DNA of 64,000 nucleotides from Tenacibaculum sp. M341. GTDB taxonomy: Bacteria; Bacteroidota; Bacteroidia; Flavobacteriales; Flavobacteriaceae. The position numbers were made by a program, and so were the translations under genes. How positions within the stretch are numbered: position 1 is the first letter of the stretch; each line of letters begins with the position of its first letter. Below, one piece after another: positions 8,812 to 16,056 of this stretch. The stretch lies in contig NZ_SJXJ01000005.1 of NCBI RefSeq assembly GCF_004337695.1, positions 186,001 to 250,000 on the forward strand, written 5' to 3'. Under the pieces are notes generated by a model that saw nothing but the letters and a program-made list of their open reading frames with translations, had not been told where the DNA came from and did not search any database.

Positions 8812-9939
8812 ATGAAAATTCTTACCATAGACGATCAAACTTTGATTCTTCTTTCTTTAGAGAAAAAATTATCTGAGTTAGGTTACGAAGTAATTACTGC
8901 GAAAACAGGAGGCGAAGGAATTGAGCTTTTTGATATTGAAAAGCCTGATTTAGTAATTGTGGACATAAATTTACCTAAAATGTCTGGTTTAGATATTGTA
9001 AAGTATATCAAAGAAGCTGCAATTGCAACCAAAGTCATGATTATGTCAGGAGATACACAAGAAGACACTATTTTAAAAGGTTTTAAGCTTGGTATAGACG
9101 ATTACATGAAGAAACCTGTAAGCTTAAATGAAGTAGTAGCCAGAGTAAAAAAATTAATAGGAACTCCTACCATAAAAAACATACCAGAGGAAAGCAACGG
9201 ACTCATTAGAGAAAAATGTATTGGTGTAGTTATACCATGTTACAACGAAGAAGATCGTTTGCTTAGTGATGAGTTTACCGCCTTTGTTTATGCTAACGTT
9301 GGTTATCATTTATGTTTTGTAAATGATGGTAGTACAGATAAAACACTAGAGGTTTTAAATAAACTTAGTGAAGGCAGAGAAGATTATATTAGTGTATACA
9401 ATTGTGAAAAGAATGGAGGTAAGGCTGAGGCTGTTAGGCAAGGAGTGTTGCATTTAGCTCAAAATTCTGAATTGGATTACATTGGTTTTTTAGATGCTGA
9501 TTTGTCTACTGATTTTCAGGATTTTGATGATTTAGTAAAAACTATTGAAACTACTAAGTACAAAATTGTAAGTGGATCTCGTATTTCAAGAATGGGAGCT
9601 AATATTACAAAACAGTCTGCTAGACAGATTATTAGTTTGACGATAAACTACATTATTCGTAAAATTTTAGGCATGAATTTTAAGGATACTCAATGTGGTG
9701 CGAAAATAATTGATAAGGATGTAATTCCTATTTTATTTAATGATAAGTTCATTACAAGATGGTTGTTTGATGTTGAGATGTTTTTACGTATGAAAAAACA
9801 TTTTGGAGAGAAGGCAAAATCATTTATTTGTGAACAACCATTAAAAAGATGGATTCATGCAGATGGATCAAAATTATCAATGCGAGATTCTTTAAAAATA
9901 GCATTTCAATTAACAAAAATAGCAACTCATTATAGATAA
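8812..9939 (+). CDS. Receiver domain fused to ALG5-type GT2 glycosyltransferase (paralogue 1)
   Basis: A 375-residue fusion. Residues 1-118 are a CheY-like receiver: acidic pair Asp7-Asp8 (TIDDQ), phosphoacceptor Asp51 (VIVDINLP), Ser79 and Lys101 (MKKPVS). Residues 135-375 are a family 2 glycosyltransferase like dolichyl-phosphate glucosyltransferase ALG5: VVIPCYNEEDR, VNDGSTDKT, NGGKAEAVRQG, the DxD motif LDADLST (Asp228, Asp230), DTQCGAKI and a C-terminal HADGSKLSMRD. No membrane helix is present. Such enzymes transfer a nucleotide-linked sugar to polyprenyl phosphate. The fusion suggests control of sugar-lipid synthesis by a histidine kinase, which is not encoded beside it. A close paralogue follows. 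Confidence 0.85.
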   Translation: MKILTIDDQTLILLSLEKKLSELGYEVITAKTGGEGIELFDIEKPDLVIVDINLPKMSGLDIVKYIKEAAIATKVMIMSGDTQEDTILKGFKLGIDDYMKKPVSLNEVVARVKKLIGTPTIKNIPEESNGLIREKCIGVVIPCYNEEDRLLSDEFTAFVYANVGYHLCFVNDGSTDKTLEVLNKLSEGREDYISVYNCEKNGGKAEAVRQGVLHLAQNSELDYIGFLDADLSTDFQDFDDLVKTIETTKYKIVSGSRISRMGANITKQSARQIISLTINYIIRKILGMNFKDTQCGAKIIDKDVIPILFNDKFITRWLFDVEMFLRMKKHFGEKAKSFICEQPLKRWIHADGSKLSMRDSLKIAFQLTKIATHYR

Positions 9940-9993
9940 ATTGCTGTTTATAAGTTGTTTGTTTAAAATATAATTGTATATTTAGAAAAAAAT

Positions 9994-10004
9994 TAGGGGA
10001 GGCG
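9994..10004 (+). promoter_or_regulatory. TAGGGG motif in 5' region of receiver-GT2 paralogue 2
   Basis: TAGGGGAGGCG resembles the motif at 8769-8781 before paralogue 1. A TATATTTAG segment just upstream resembles the Bacteroidota promoter -7 box. The conservation may simply reflect the ancestral duplication. Confidence 0.3.
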
Positions 10005-10043
10005 ATGAGTGAGTACATAAAGTGTAATCATAACCCCAATTTT

Positions 10044-11183
10044 ATGAAAATTATTACTATAGACAGTCAAAAGTTAATTTTGCATTCTCTAAAAAAAAGG
10101 CTAATTGAAACAGGATACGATGTTGAAGCTGCCAGTTCAGTTGATGAAGGTATTGAGCTTTTGAAAAAAGAAACCCCAGATTTGGTTACTGTAGATATAA
10201 AAATGCCAGATATGATTGGTATTGATGTATTAAAGTATATCAAAGAAGCTAAATTGAATACTAAAGTTGTTGTTATATCGGGTGAGGTAGAAGAGGATTT
10301 AATCACAGATTTATTTGACTATGGTGTTGATGAGTTTATTAGAAAGCCAGTTTCTTTAAATGAAATTGTTGCTAGAATTAGTAGACTAATTGGTTCTGTT
10401 AATACTCTTGAGCAGAATTTAGCTATAAATTTTGGAGTTATTTTAAGAAATAAAAGTGTAGGAATTGTAATTCCTTGCTACAACGAAGCAGATCGTTTTT
10501 TCAAAGAAGAATTCAGAACATTTATAAACAATAATATAGGTTATTACCTGTGTTTTGTTAATGATGGAAGTACCGATAATACATTAGAAAAGTTAAAAGA
10601 AATTCAGCAAGGCAACGAAAACTGCATAGGTATTGTTGATTGTGCCGAAAATGGCGGTAAAGCTGAAGCTGTTCGTCAGGGAATGCTTTACTTAACAGAA
10701 AAAAGCGGTTTAGACTTTGATTACTTAGGTTTTTTAGATGCAGATTTGTCGACAAACTTCAAAGATTTTAATAGCTTAATAGATGTTATTGAAAGAAGTA
10801 ATTACAAAATTGTTAGTGGTTCTAGAATAGAAAGAGTAGGAGCTAACATAAAAAAAGCATCCAAAAGAAGGGTGATTAGCCTTACTATAAACTACATTAT
10901 TCAACGAATTTTAAAAATGAATTTTAGAGATACCCAATGTGGGGCTAAAATTATAGACAAAGATGTAGTTCCTTTATTATTTAAAGATAAGTTTATTACG
11001 AGATGGTTATTTGATGTAGAAATGTTTTTAAGAATGAAAAAGCATTTCGGAGATAAAGTAAAATCTTTAATTTGTGAACAACCATTAAGAAGATGGATTC
11101 ATGCAGATGGATCAAAGCTATCTATGAAAGATTCAGTAAAAATAGCATTACAATTAACAAAAATAGCGACACATTATAGATAA
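10044..11183 (+). CDS. Receiver domain fused to ALG5-type GT2 glycosyltransferase (paralogue 2)
   Basis: A 379-residue tandem paralogue of the preceding gene with the same architecture. I chose the ATG at 10044 because it aligns exactly with MKILTIDDQ of paralogue 1; an ATG at 10005 would add 13 unrelated residues. The receiver keeps phosphoacceptor Asp51 (VTVDIKMP), Ser79 and Lys101 but has Ser at position 8 (TIDSQ) in place of the second acidic-pocket residue, so magnesium binding may be weaker. The GT2 part has IVIPCYNEADR, FVNDGSTDNT, LDADLSTN, DTQCGAKI and HADGSKLSMKD. About 100 bp separate the genes and a terminator follows this one. Confidence 0.85.
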   Translation: MKIITIDSQKLILHSLKKRLIETGYDVEAASSVDEGIELLKKETPDLVTVDIKMPDMIGIDVLKYIKEAKLNTKVVVISGEVEEDLITDLFDYGVDEFIRKPVSLNEIVARISRLIGSVNTLEQNLAINFGVILRNKSVGIVIPCYNEADRFFKEEFRTFINNNIGYYLCFVNDGSTDNTLEKLKEIQQGNENCIGIVDCAENGGKAEAVRQGMLYLTEKSGLDFDYLGFLDADLSTNFKDFNSLIDVIERSNYKIVSGSRIERVGANIKKASKRRVISLTINYIIQRILKMNFRDTQCGAKIIDKDVVPLLFKDKFITRWLFDVEMFLRMKKHFGDKVKSLICEQPLRRWIHADGSKLSMKDSVKIALQLTKIATHYR

Positions 11184-11218
11184 TTTTTATATGATGTCAT
11201 TAAGTTTTATTTCAAGCA

Positions 11219-11256
11219 AAAGCTCTGTACCGTCGTTAGTATAGAGCTTTTTTTAT
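11219..11256 (+). terminator. Rho-independent terminator after receiver-GT2 pair
   Basis: AAAGCTCT pairs with AGAGCTTT around a 15-nt loop and is followed by a T tract. It ends the plus-strand receiver-GT2 transcript. Confidence 0.75.
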
Positions 11257-11294
11257 AACTTTTAAAAAGAGATATATCATATTCAATAAAAAAA

Positions 11295-11350
11295 CTCCCT
11301 CTCATAAAAAGGGAGCTTAACTTCTTTTAAGAAGTTCCTTCTGAAGGAAC
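11295..11350. repeat. Run of three adjacent hairpins
   Basis: Three consecutive inverted repeats: CTCCC/GGGAG (11295-11315), AACTTC-TTTTAA-GAAGTT (11319-11336) and GTTCCTTCTGAAGGAAC (11334-11350). The last two share three bases. They lie between convergent genes, beyond the plus-strand terminator and downstream of the metallo-beta-lactamase-fold gene. They may form a compound terminator or a dispersed palindromic element. Confidence 0.5.
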
Positions 11351-11404
11351 TCTCAACTACACGTTGAATTTAGTAATTAAATTGTTAGAAAAAAATAGCT
11401 TATG

Positions 11405-12313
11405 TTAAAATTTTTTATTTTTTTTTGTAATACTCCTATATATTGTTTCTCGCATTCGCTCACTAGTGATAAACCATCCTTCACCATACTTTTTATCATC
11501 ATACTCTTTGGTTATTGAATTATCTTTTTTAATATCTTCTAATGTTTTTCCTGCGGTTATTTTTTCTTGAATTCTGTTTTTTAGCAGTACTAACATTTCT
11601 TTGTAAGCAAGTAATTCTTTTTTGTTAGATAATTTTCCATGACCAGGTATAATAATTGTTTCATCATCAGCTATTAATAATGCTTTTTCAGCAGAAGCAA
11701 TATCACCATCAATGCTACCACCACTATTTAAATCGATATAAGGAAACTTTCCATTAAAGTAAGTGTCGCCCATATGAATAACATTGTTTTTGGTAAAGTA
11801 AATATGAGTATCACCATCGGTATGGGCGTTATGTACATGAGAAATTAATACATCATCATTATTAAAATGAATCATCAAGTCTTCAGTAAAAGTAATAATT
11901 GGTAATGCAGCTTTGGGAGAAGCAGGTCTTGTTTTTCCTCTAACAACAGATGTTGCTCCCATACGTTTTCTAACATTTTTATGAGAAACTATTACAGCTC
12001 CTTCTTTACTCATGTTTTCATTTCCTCCAGTATGATCTCCATGCCAATGCGTGTTTATTAAATAATTAACAGGTTTGTCTGTAATTTTTTTAATAGCAGC
12101 TAAAATTTTGGGAGTCAATTTAGCAAATTGATCATCAATCATAAAAGTACCATCTTCACCAATAAATAAGCCTATATTTCCACCTTGACCTTCTAACATG
12201 TATACTTGATCGGTAATTTTAGTAGGCTTGATTAAAACTTCTTTGTTTTGAGCAGTTGTAATGACAGAAAGAGAAAGGAATAGGAGTAATGTGAAATTTT
12301 TAATTGTTTTCAT
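11405..12313 (-). CDS. Exported metallo-beta-lactamase-fold hydrolase
   Basis: A 302-residue protein with a cleavable signal peptide (ends VITTAQ, about residue 22). The zinc-binding HxHxDH motif is THWHGDH (His89, His91, Asp93, His94); later ligand candidates are in HVHNAHTDGD and IPGHGKLS. The fold and length fit periplasmic MBL-fold hydrolases, a family including beta-lactamases, quorum-quenching lactonases and others; the substrate is not predictable from these motifs. The GNAT gene upstream overlaps its start by 14 bp, so the two are probably co-transcribed. Confidence 0.85.
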   Translation of the reverse strand: MKTIKNFTLLLFLSLSVITTAQNKEVLIKPTKITDQVYMLEGQGGNIGLFIGEDGTFMIDDQFAKLTPKILAAIKKITDKPVNYLINTHWHGDHTGGNENMSKEGAVIVSHKNVRKRMGATSVVRGKTRPASPKAALPIITFTEDLMIHFNNDDVLISHVHNAHTDGDTHIYFTKNNVIHMGDTYFNGKFPYIDLNSGGSIDGDIASAEKALLIADDETIIIPGHGKLSNKKELLAYKEMLVLLKNRIQEKITAGKTLEDIKKDNSITKEYDDKKYGEGWFITSERMRETIYRSITKKNKKF

Positions 12314-12746
12314 GTATAATGGTTTTGAACATTTTGTAATGGTAACCTACTTGGTCTACCATAAATTTATTTCCGCTGACTTTAAATCCGTTTTTTATAT
12401 AAAAGTTGGTAGCATTTTCTCTGGCGTTACACCACAAAAAATCAATATCCAATTCTTTTAAAACATTGGTCGCAAAGTGTAGCAATAACTTTCCATGTCC
12501 CATTCCACGTTCCTCTAAACTTGTAGCCATTCCTCTTAATTGATACTGTTTACCTTCTAGTTCAGTATATTTATTTTTTATAAAAGTACCAATAGATACA
12601 ATATTTGTGTTTTTAAAAACACCTATATGAAAAGTGTCTGTGTCTAAATCTTCCTTAAACTCAACAGGTAAATCAGTTCCTTTTCTTAGTATTTCTTTCC
12701 TTAAAAAATATGTTTCTTTGGCTGTTATTTTTTTTACTGTAATCAT
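12300..12746 (-). CDS. GNAT family N-acetyltransferase
   Basis: A 148-residue protein with the GNAT acetyl-CoA-binding pattern: YQLRGMAT on strand beta4 followed by EERGMGHGKLLL (the R/Q-x-x-G-x-G/A loop), then NARENATNFYIKNGF, the typical C-terminal motif. The family acetylates small molecules or protein amines using acetyl-CoA; the acceptor is unknown. It overlaps the start of the metallo-beta-lactamase-fold gene by 14 bp and is divergent from another GNAT gene 26 bp away. The two GNAT proteins are not close paralogues. Confidence 0.85.
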   Translation of the reverse strand: MITVKKITAKETYFLRKEILRKGTDLPVEFKEDLDTDTFHIGVFKNTNIVSIGTFIKNKYTELEGKQYQLRGMATSLEERGMGHGKLLLHFATNVLKELDIDFLWCNARENATNFYIKNGFKVSGNKFMVDQVGYHYKMFKTIIHENN

Positions 12747-12772
12747 TACTTTTATCTAAAAATATAATTTTT

Positions 12773-13219
12773 ATGAACTTAACTTTTAAACCTATTTTAA
12801 AAGAAAACATTCTAACAATTCTTCCTTTATTAAAAATAGTAAACACTAAAACACCTCACGATATATTAGAAAAACGTGTTTTAGAAATGGGAAATTACCA
12901 AAATTATGAATGTGTTGCTGTTTTTGATGATGAAAAAATGATCGGTATATCTGGACTTTGGTATAGCACTAGACATTATATTGGAAAAAGTGTTGAGCCA
13001 GATCATGTTGTTATTTTAGAATCGTACAGAGGAAAAAATATAGGAAAGAAGTTTTTTAAGTGGATTTATGAGTATACGAAGCAAAAAGGTTGTGAGGCAA
13101 TGGAGTTGAATACATATACGTCTAATACTAAATCACATAAGTTTTATTACAATGAAGGGTTTAATATTTATGCTTTTCATTTTCTAAAAATTTTAAGGGA
13201 AGATCAAAACTTTTTTTAA
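12773..13219 (+). CDS. GNAT family N-acetyltransferase
   Basis: A 148-residue GNAT protein. The acetyl-CoA-binding loop is ESYRGKNIGKKFFKW, preceded by the DHVVILE strand, and the C-terminal motif is NTKSHKFYYNEGF. It is encoded as a single gene divergent from the previous GNAT gene, sharing a 26-bp intergenic region that must hold parts of both promoters. The substrate is unknown. The first tRNA-Gly promoter begins 17 bp after its stop. Confidence 0.85.
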   Translation: MNLTFKPILKENILTILPLLKIVNTKTPHDILEKRVLEMGNYQNYECVAVFDDEKMIGISGLWYSTRHYIGKSVEPDHVVILESYRGKNIGKKFFKWIYEYTKQKGCEAMELNTYTSNTKSHKFYYNEGFNIYAFHFLKILREDQNFF

Positions 13220-13235
13220 AACTTTTTTTGAAAAG

Positions 13236-13267
13236 TTTTGCAGAAACGAAAAACCTTACTATATTTG
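13236..13267 (+). promoter_or_regulatory. Promoter of tRNA-Gly copy 1
   Basis: TTTTG at 13236-13240, a 19-bp spacer and TATATTTG at 13260-13267 match the Bacteroidota housekeeping promoter exactly. The downstream CACCCGCAA is shared with the other tRNA promoters in this window. Confidence 0.85.
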
Positions 13268-13283
13268 CACCCGCAATGCCAAC

Positions 13284-13356
13284 GCGGGAGTAGCTCAGTT
13301 GGTAGAGCGTCAGCCTTCCAAGCTGAATGTCGCCGGTTCGAACCCGGTCTCCCGCT
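13284..13356 (+). tRNA. tRNA-Gly (TCC), copy 1
   Basis: A 73-nt cloverleaf. The acceptor stem GCGGGAG pairs with CTCCCGC, the D-loop is AGCTCAGTTGGTAGAGC, the anticodon loop is CTTCCAA (anticodon TCC, glycine), and the T arm is CCGGTTCGAACCCGG. CCA is not encoded. It is identical over its whole length to the copy at 13742-13814. Confidence 0.97.
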
Positions 13357-13360
13357 CAAA

Positions 13361-13392
13361 AAACCGAAACTTTTTTAGTTTCGGTTTTTTTT
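13361..13392 (+). terminator. Terminator of tRNA-Gly copy 1
   Basis: Stem AAACCGAAACT / AGTTTCGGTTT with a short T loop, followed by a T run, five bases after the tRNA. Confidence 0.85.
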
Positions 13393-13417
13393 ATTCTAAA
13401 AAATAAGTCAATCTGTT

Positions 13418-13683
13418 TAAAGTTTATTCGTTTCCAAATAAAAGATATCTTAGAGTAATAATATCTATTGTGGTAATCATAGTAGTGTTGTTGGTAACAA
13501 TTTGGCTTCATAAATAATAATCTAATAGTTTTTAATGAGTGTATAAAAAGTTTAATGTTACTTAGTTTATTTTATTCTGTAGATAGAATATAAAAGACAG
13601 ACTTATTGTAAAAAATATATCCGAGTAAAGAGTTTGATAATGTGAGAAGTATCGTTTTATGAATTACTATAATTGTAGAAAAA
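13418..13683 (-). pseudogene. Decayed fragment of the rhomboid protease gene
   Basis: This stretch aligns with the 3' half of the intact rhomboid gene that follows the second tRNA-Gly. Examples are CCAAATAAAAG (13434-13444), TAGTGTTGTT against GAGTGTTATT, and GTAGATAGAATATAAAAGA against GTAGATTGAATATAAAAGA, ending near ATAATTGTAGAAAAAA. About 40 bp have been lost and the frame is destroyed. It has no start and no function is expected. It is explained by a tandem duplication of about 458 bp covering the tRNA, its promoter and terminator, and the neighbouring gene end. Confidence 0.75.
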
Positions 13684-13693
13684 AATATAAAAG

Positions 13694-13725
13694 TTTTGTA
13701 GAAACGAAAAACCTTTCTATATTTG
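13694..13725 (+). promoter_or_regulatory. Promoter of tRNA-Gly copy 2
   Basis: TTTTG at 13694-13698, a 19-bp spacer and TATATTTG at 13718-13725. Its position 458 bp after the copy 1 promoter gives the duplication period. Confidence 0.85.
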
Positions 13726-13741
13726 CACCCGCAATACCAAT

Positions 13742-13814
13742 GCGGGAGTAGCTCAGTTGGTAGAGCGTCAGCCTTCCAAGCTGAATGTCGCCGGTTCGAA
13801 CCCGGTCTCCCGCT
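13742..13814 (+). tRNA. tRNA-Gly (TCC), copy 2
   Basis: Identical to the tRNA at 13284-13356, with the same anticodon TCC, no encoded CCA, and its own promoter and terminator. It is followed by the convergent intact rhomboid gene. Confidence 0.97.
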
Positions 13815-13819
13815 CAAAA

Positions 13820-13848
13820 AAACCGAAACTTTTAGTTTCGGTTTTTTT
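13820..13848 (+). terminator. Terminator of tRNA-Gly copy 2
   Basis: Stem AAACCGAAACT / AGTTTCGGTTT with a TTT loop and a following T run, a duplicate of the copy 1 terminator. It may also help end the convergent rhomboid transcript. Confidence 0.85.
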
Positions 13849-13873
13849 ATTTTAAAAAGTAAGTCAAATCAGT

Positions 13874-14524
13874 TTAAAACCGATTCGACTCTAATTTGTT
13901 ACCAAATAAAAGTAATCCTAAAATAATAAGACCGATAGTAATAATCATTGGAGTGTTATTCATAACAACGCTAGGTTGTATTAATAAGGTGATCACATAA
14001 CCTCCCATAGCACCTCCTAAGTGTGCGGAATGTCCAATGTTACCTAATTTGTTTTTCATTCCGTAGATTGAATATAAAAGATATCCTACCGCAAACACAT
14101 ATCCAGGTAAAGGAATAGGAATAGGTAGCATGTAAAGTGTCATTTCTGGTTTTAGCATAATTGCAGAAAAAACAATTCCAGAAACAGCTCCTGAAGCTCC
14201 TATAGCAGAATAGTAGTAATCATCTTTATTTCTGTATAGAGAATACATGGATCCTGTTAATAAGCTTCCAAAATAAATTAATAAAAAGTAGGTATTGCTA
14301 AAATTGTTGCTAACTACGCCACCAAATAAGTAAAGTGCCCACATGTTTAGTCCTAAATGAATCCAATCAGCATGTAAAAAGCCCGAGGTAATCATTCTTA
14401 GTTTATCTCCTTCTAAAATTCTGTTAACTTGAAATTTGTACTCATTAAAAAATTGATTGTCTTCAAAGCCTTTCCAAGACGTTAATACGGTAGCAATTAT
14501 TATAATTAATAAAACGGTATTCAT
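13874..14524 (-). CDS. Rhomboid family intramembrane serine protease
   Basis: A 216-residue, six-helix membrane protein. The catalytic serine lies in GASGAVSG (Ser111) and the catalytic histidine in HSAHLGGAMGG (His168), with the conserved HxxxN of helix 2 at His56-Asn60. Length fits the basic GlpG-type core without an extra N-terminal domain. Rhomboids cleave transmembrane segments of substrate proteins in the membrane. It is a single gene convergent with tRNA-Gly; its 3' half is duplicated as a decayed remnant between the two tRNAs. Confidence 0.92.
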   Translation of the reverse strand: MNTVLLIIIIATVLTSWKGFEDNQFFNEYKFQVNRILEGDKLRMITSGFLHADWIHLGLNMWALYLFGGVVSNNFSNTYFLLIYFGSLLTGSMYSLYRNKDDYYYSAIGASGAVSGIVFSAIMLKPEMTLYMLPIPIPLPGYVFAVGYLLYSIYGMKNKLGNIGHSAHLGGAMGGYVITLLIQPSVVMNNTPMIITIGLIILGLLLFGNKLESNRF

Positions 14525-14615
14525 AGATGTAAAATTTGAGGCAAAGCTAAGAAAAGATTTACATTAAGAGGTTTGAATTTTAATAACGATATTTGTGAAA
14601 AATTTGAAACTTTAG

Positions 14616-15521
14616 ATGAAACTAATTTTATTTATCATAGCGTATCCTTTTATCTTGTTGGTGTCTCATTTACCAATGAGAGTGTTGTATATTATCTCTG
14701 ATTTTTTGTTTTTGATAGTGTATTATGTGGCAGGTTATAGAAAAAAAGTAGTGTATGGTAATTTAAAATTGGCTTTTCCAGAGAAAGATGAAGCTGAATT
14801 AAAAGTGTTACAAAAGAAAGCATTGCGTCATTTTTGTGATTTTCTAGTAGAAAGTGTTAAGGCTTTTTCTATTTCAGAAAAAGAGATGTCTAAGCGTTAT
14901 AAGTTTGTGAATCCAGAGGTGTTGAATTCGGTTTCAAAACGAAAAAAGAATATTATTTTAACAGGTTCTCATTTAAACAATTGGGAATGGTCGGTTTCTA
15001 TGCCGTTGGTTTCAGAAATTGAAATTTTTGGTACTTACAAAGAGATTAGCAATCCATACTTCAATGATTTTATGAAAAAATCGAGAACAAAGTTTGGTGT
15101 GGTGGCTTCTAAAATGCAAGAAACCATTCCAAATATGCTTAGTAATTTAAAGAATAAAATACCTGGAGCTTATATTTTGTTGAGTGATCAAAATCCACCT
15201 TTAAATAAAGTGTATTATTGGTCGGAGTTTTTTGGGGTAAAAGTTCCTGTGCATACAGGAGCTGAGCTTTTAGCTAAAAAGTTTGACATGGCAATTATTA
15301 ATTATTCGCCAATAAAAGTAAAAAGAGGTTATTACGAAGTTACGTTTGAAGTGATAACTGAAAATCCTAAAGAATTTGATAATTACGAATTAACCGATAA
15401 ATACTTAGCAGTTACTGAAAAATACATAAGAAAGCAACCTGAGTTTTATTTATGGACACACAAGCGTTTTAAGCACAAGGATAGATATGATTATTGGGTT
15501 GAAAATTTTAAGAAAAACTAA
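14616..15521 (+). CDS. Lipid A acyltransferase, LpxL/HtrB family
   Basis: A 301-residue protein with an N-terminal membrane anchor (residues 2-18) and a second hydrophobic stretch (24-40). The HX4(D/E) catalytic motif is GSHLNNWEW (His119, Glu124), followed by LLSDQNPPL and the conserved FFGVKVPVHTGAELLAKK segment. Family members transfer an acyl chain from acyl carrier protein to lipid A precursors at the inner face of the cytoplasmic membrane. Bacteroidota usually have one such enzyme for penta-acylated lipid A, which this could be. It is divergent from the rhomboid gene. Confidence 0.88.
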   Translation: MKLILFIIAYPFILLVSHLPMRVLYIISDFLFLIVYYVAGYRKKVVYGNLKLAFPEKDEAELKVLQKKALRHFCDFLVESVKAFSISEKEMSKRYKFVNPEVLNSVSKRKKNIILTGSHLNNWEWSVSMPLVSEIEIFGTYKEISNPYFNDFMKKSRTKFGVVASKMQETIPNMLSNLKNKIPGAYILLSDQNPPLNKVYYWSEFFGVKVPVHTGAELLAKKFDMAIINYSPIKVKRGYYEVTFEVITENPKEFDNYELTDKYLAVTEKYIRKQPEFYLWTHKRFKHKDRYDYWVENFKKN

Positions 15522-15693
15522 AAAAGGGAAAACAATTATATGTAGAATTTAAAAAGTTATATAAATTGATCGATTAACCCCACAACAATTACACTTTTAC
15601 ATGTTCTAATAAAAATTGCATCCCCAATCCTTAATTAGTACAAATCTAGTATAGTCTCATAATTTGCACAACTTCAAAACACCCTGAAAGCCT

Positions 15694-15732
15694 ACTCAGG
15701 GTTTACCCTGAGTCGTTAAGGGTTTTCCCTTA
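15694..15732. promoter_or_regulatory. Twin perfect hairpins, operator-like
   Basis: ACTCAGGG-TTTA-CCCTGAGT (15694-15713) and TAAGGG-TTTT-CCCTTA (15717-15732). The centres are 21 bp apart, two helical turns, which suits two bound dimers. An additional ACCCTGA half-site lies at 15681. The pair sits just upstream of a TAATTTTG box that has no good -33 element, as in activator-dependent promoters. Confidence 0.45.
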
Positions 15733-15735
15733 GTA

Positions 15736-15743
15736 TAATTTTG
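15736..15743 (+). promoter_or_regulatory. Promoter -7 box without downstream gene
   Basis: TAATTTTG matches TAnnTTTG. The expected -33 position (15714-15716) is not TTG and lies between the two hairpins. Confidence 0.35.
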
Positions 15744-15997
15744 TCAAAAATGGTGTAAGTAGTTTTTTTTAATGTTGGATTTATAATTAATATTAAATTG
15801 TAGGCTAACATTAAGTCTTGTTTTTGTGATATGATTATTTTTTAGGTGTTTTTGTTGAGGTATTGTTAGTTTTTTATGTTAATATAAAAATAACATTAAT
15901 TAAATGTGTTGTTTTTTTATATGATGTATAATTAACGCTTTTTTAGCTCTATTTCTTCTAATAGTTATTTGAGAAATCGGTGGTAAGTAACTAAAAT

Positions 15998-16023
15998 TAA
16001 AAAACCTCGAAAAATATTCGAGG
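15998..16023 (-). terminator. Terminator of thioredoxin-like gene
   Basis: CCTCGAA / TTCGAGG stem with a short AT loop. On the minus strand it is followed by TTTTTTAATTTT. Confidence 0.8.
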
Positions 16024-16056
16024 CTTCACTTTATAAAACTAAATTATATGTTTTAA

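Larger units (their letters stand above)
15522..16004. other. Long gap with an orphan promoter/operator-like element
   Basis: There is no convincing ORF on either strand. The region is very AT-rich and holds the paired hairpins at 15694-15732, a TAATTTTG promoter-like box at 15736-15743, and nothing coding for 300 bp downstream until the convergent thioredoxin-like gene. It may be the control region of a lost gene or of an unrecognised RNA. Confidence 0.4.

Noticed and set aside
10005-10043. Earlier ATG for receiver-GT2 paralogue 2
   Set aside because: The 13 added residues have no counterpart in paralogue 1, whose start aligns with the ATG at 10044.
12300-13219. The two GNAT genes as a tandem duplication
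   Set aside because: They have the same length but differ in motifs and align only in family-wide positions.
13572-13926. ORFs of 67 and 81 codons across tRNA-Gly copy 2
   Set aside because: They run through the tRNA and its terminator; translated tRNA sequence gives false ORFs of this kind.
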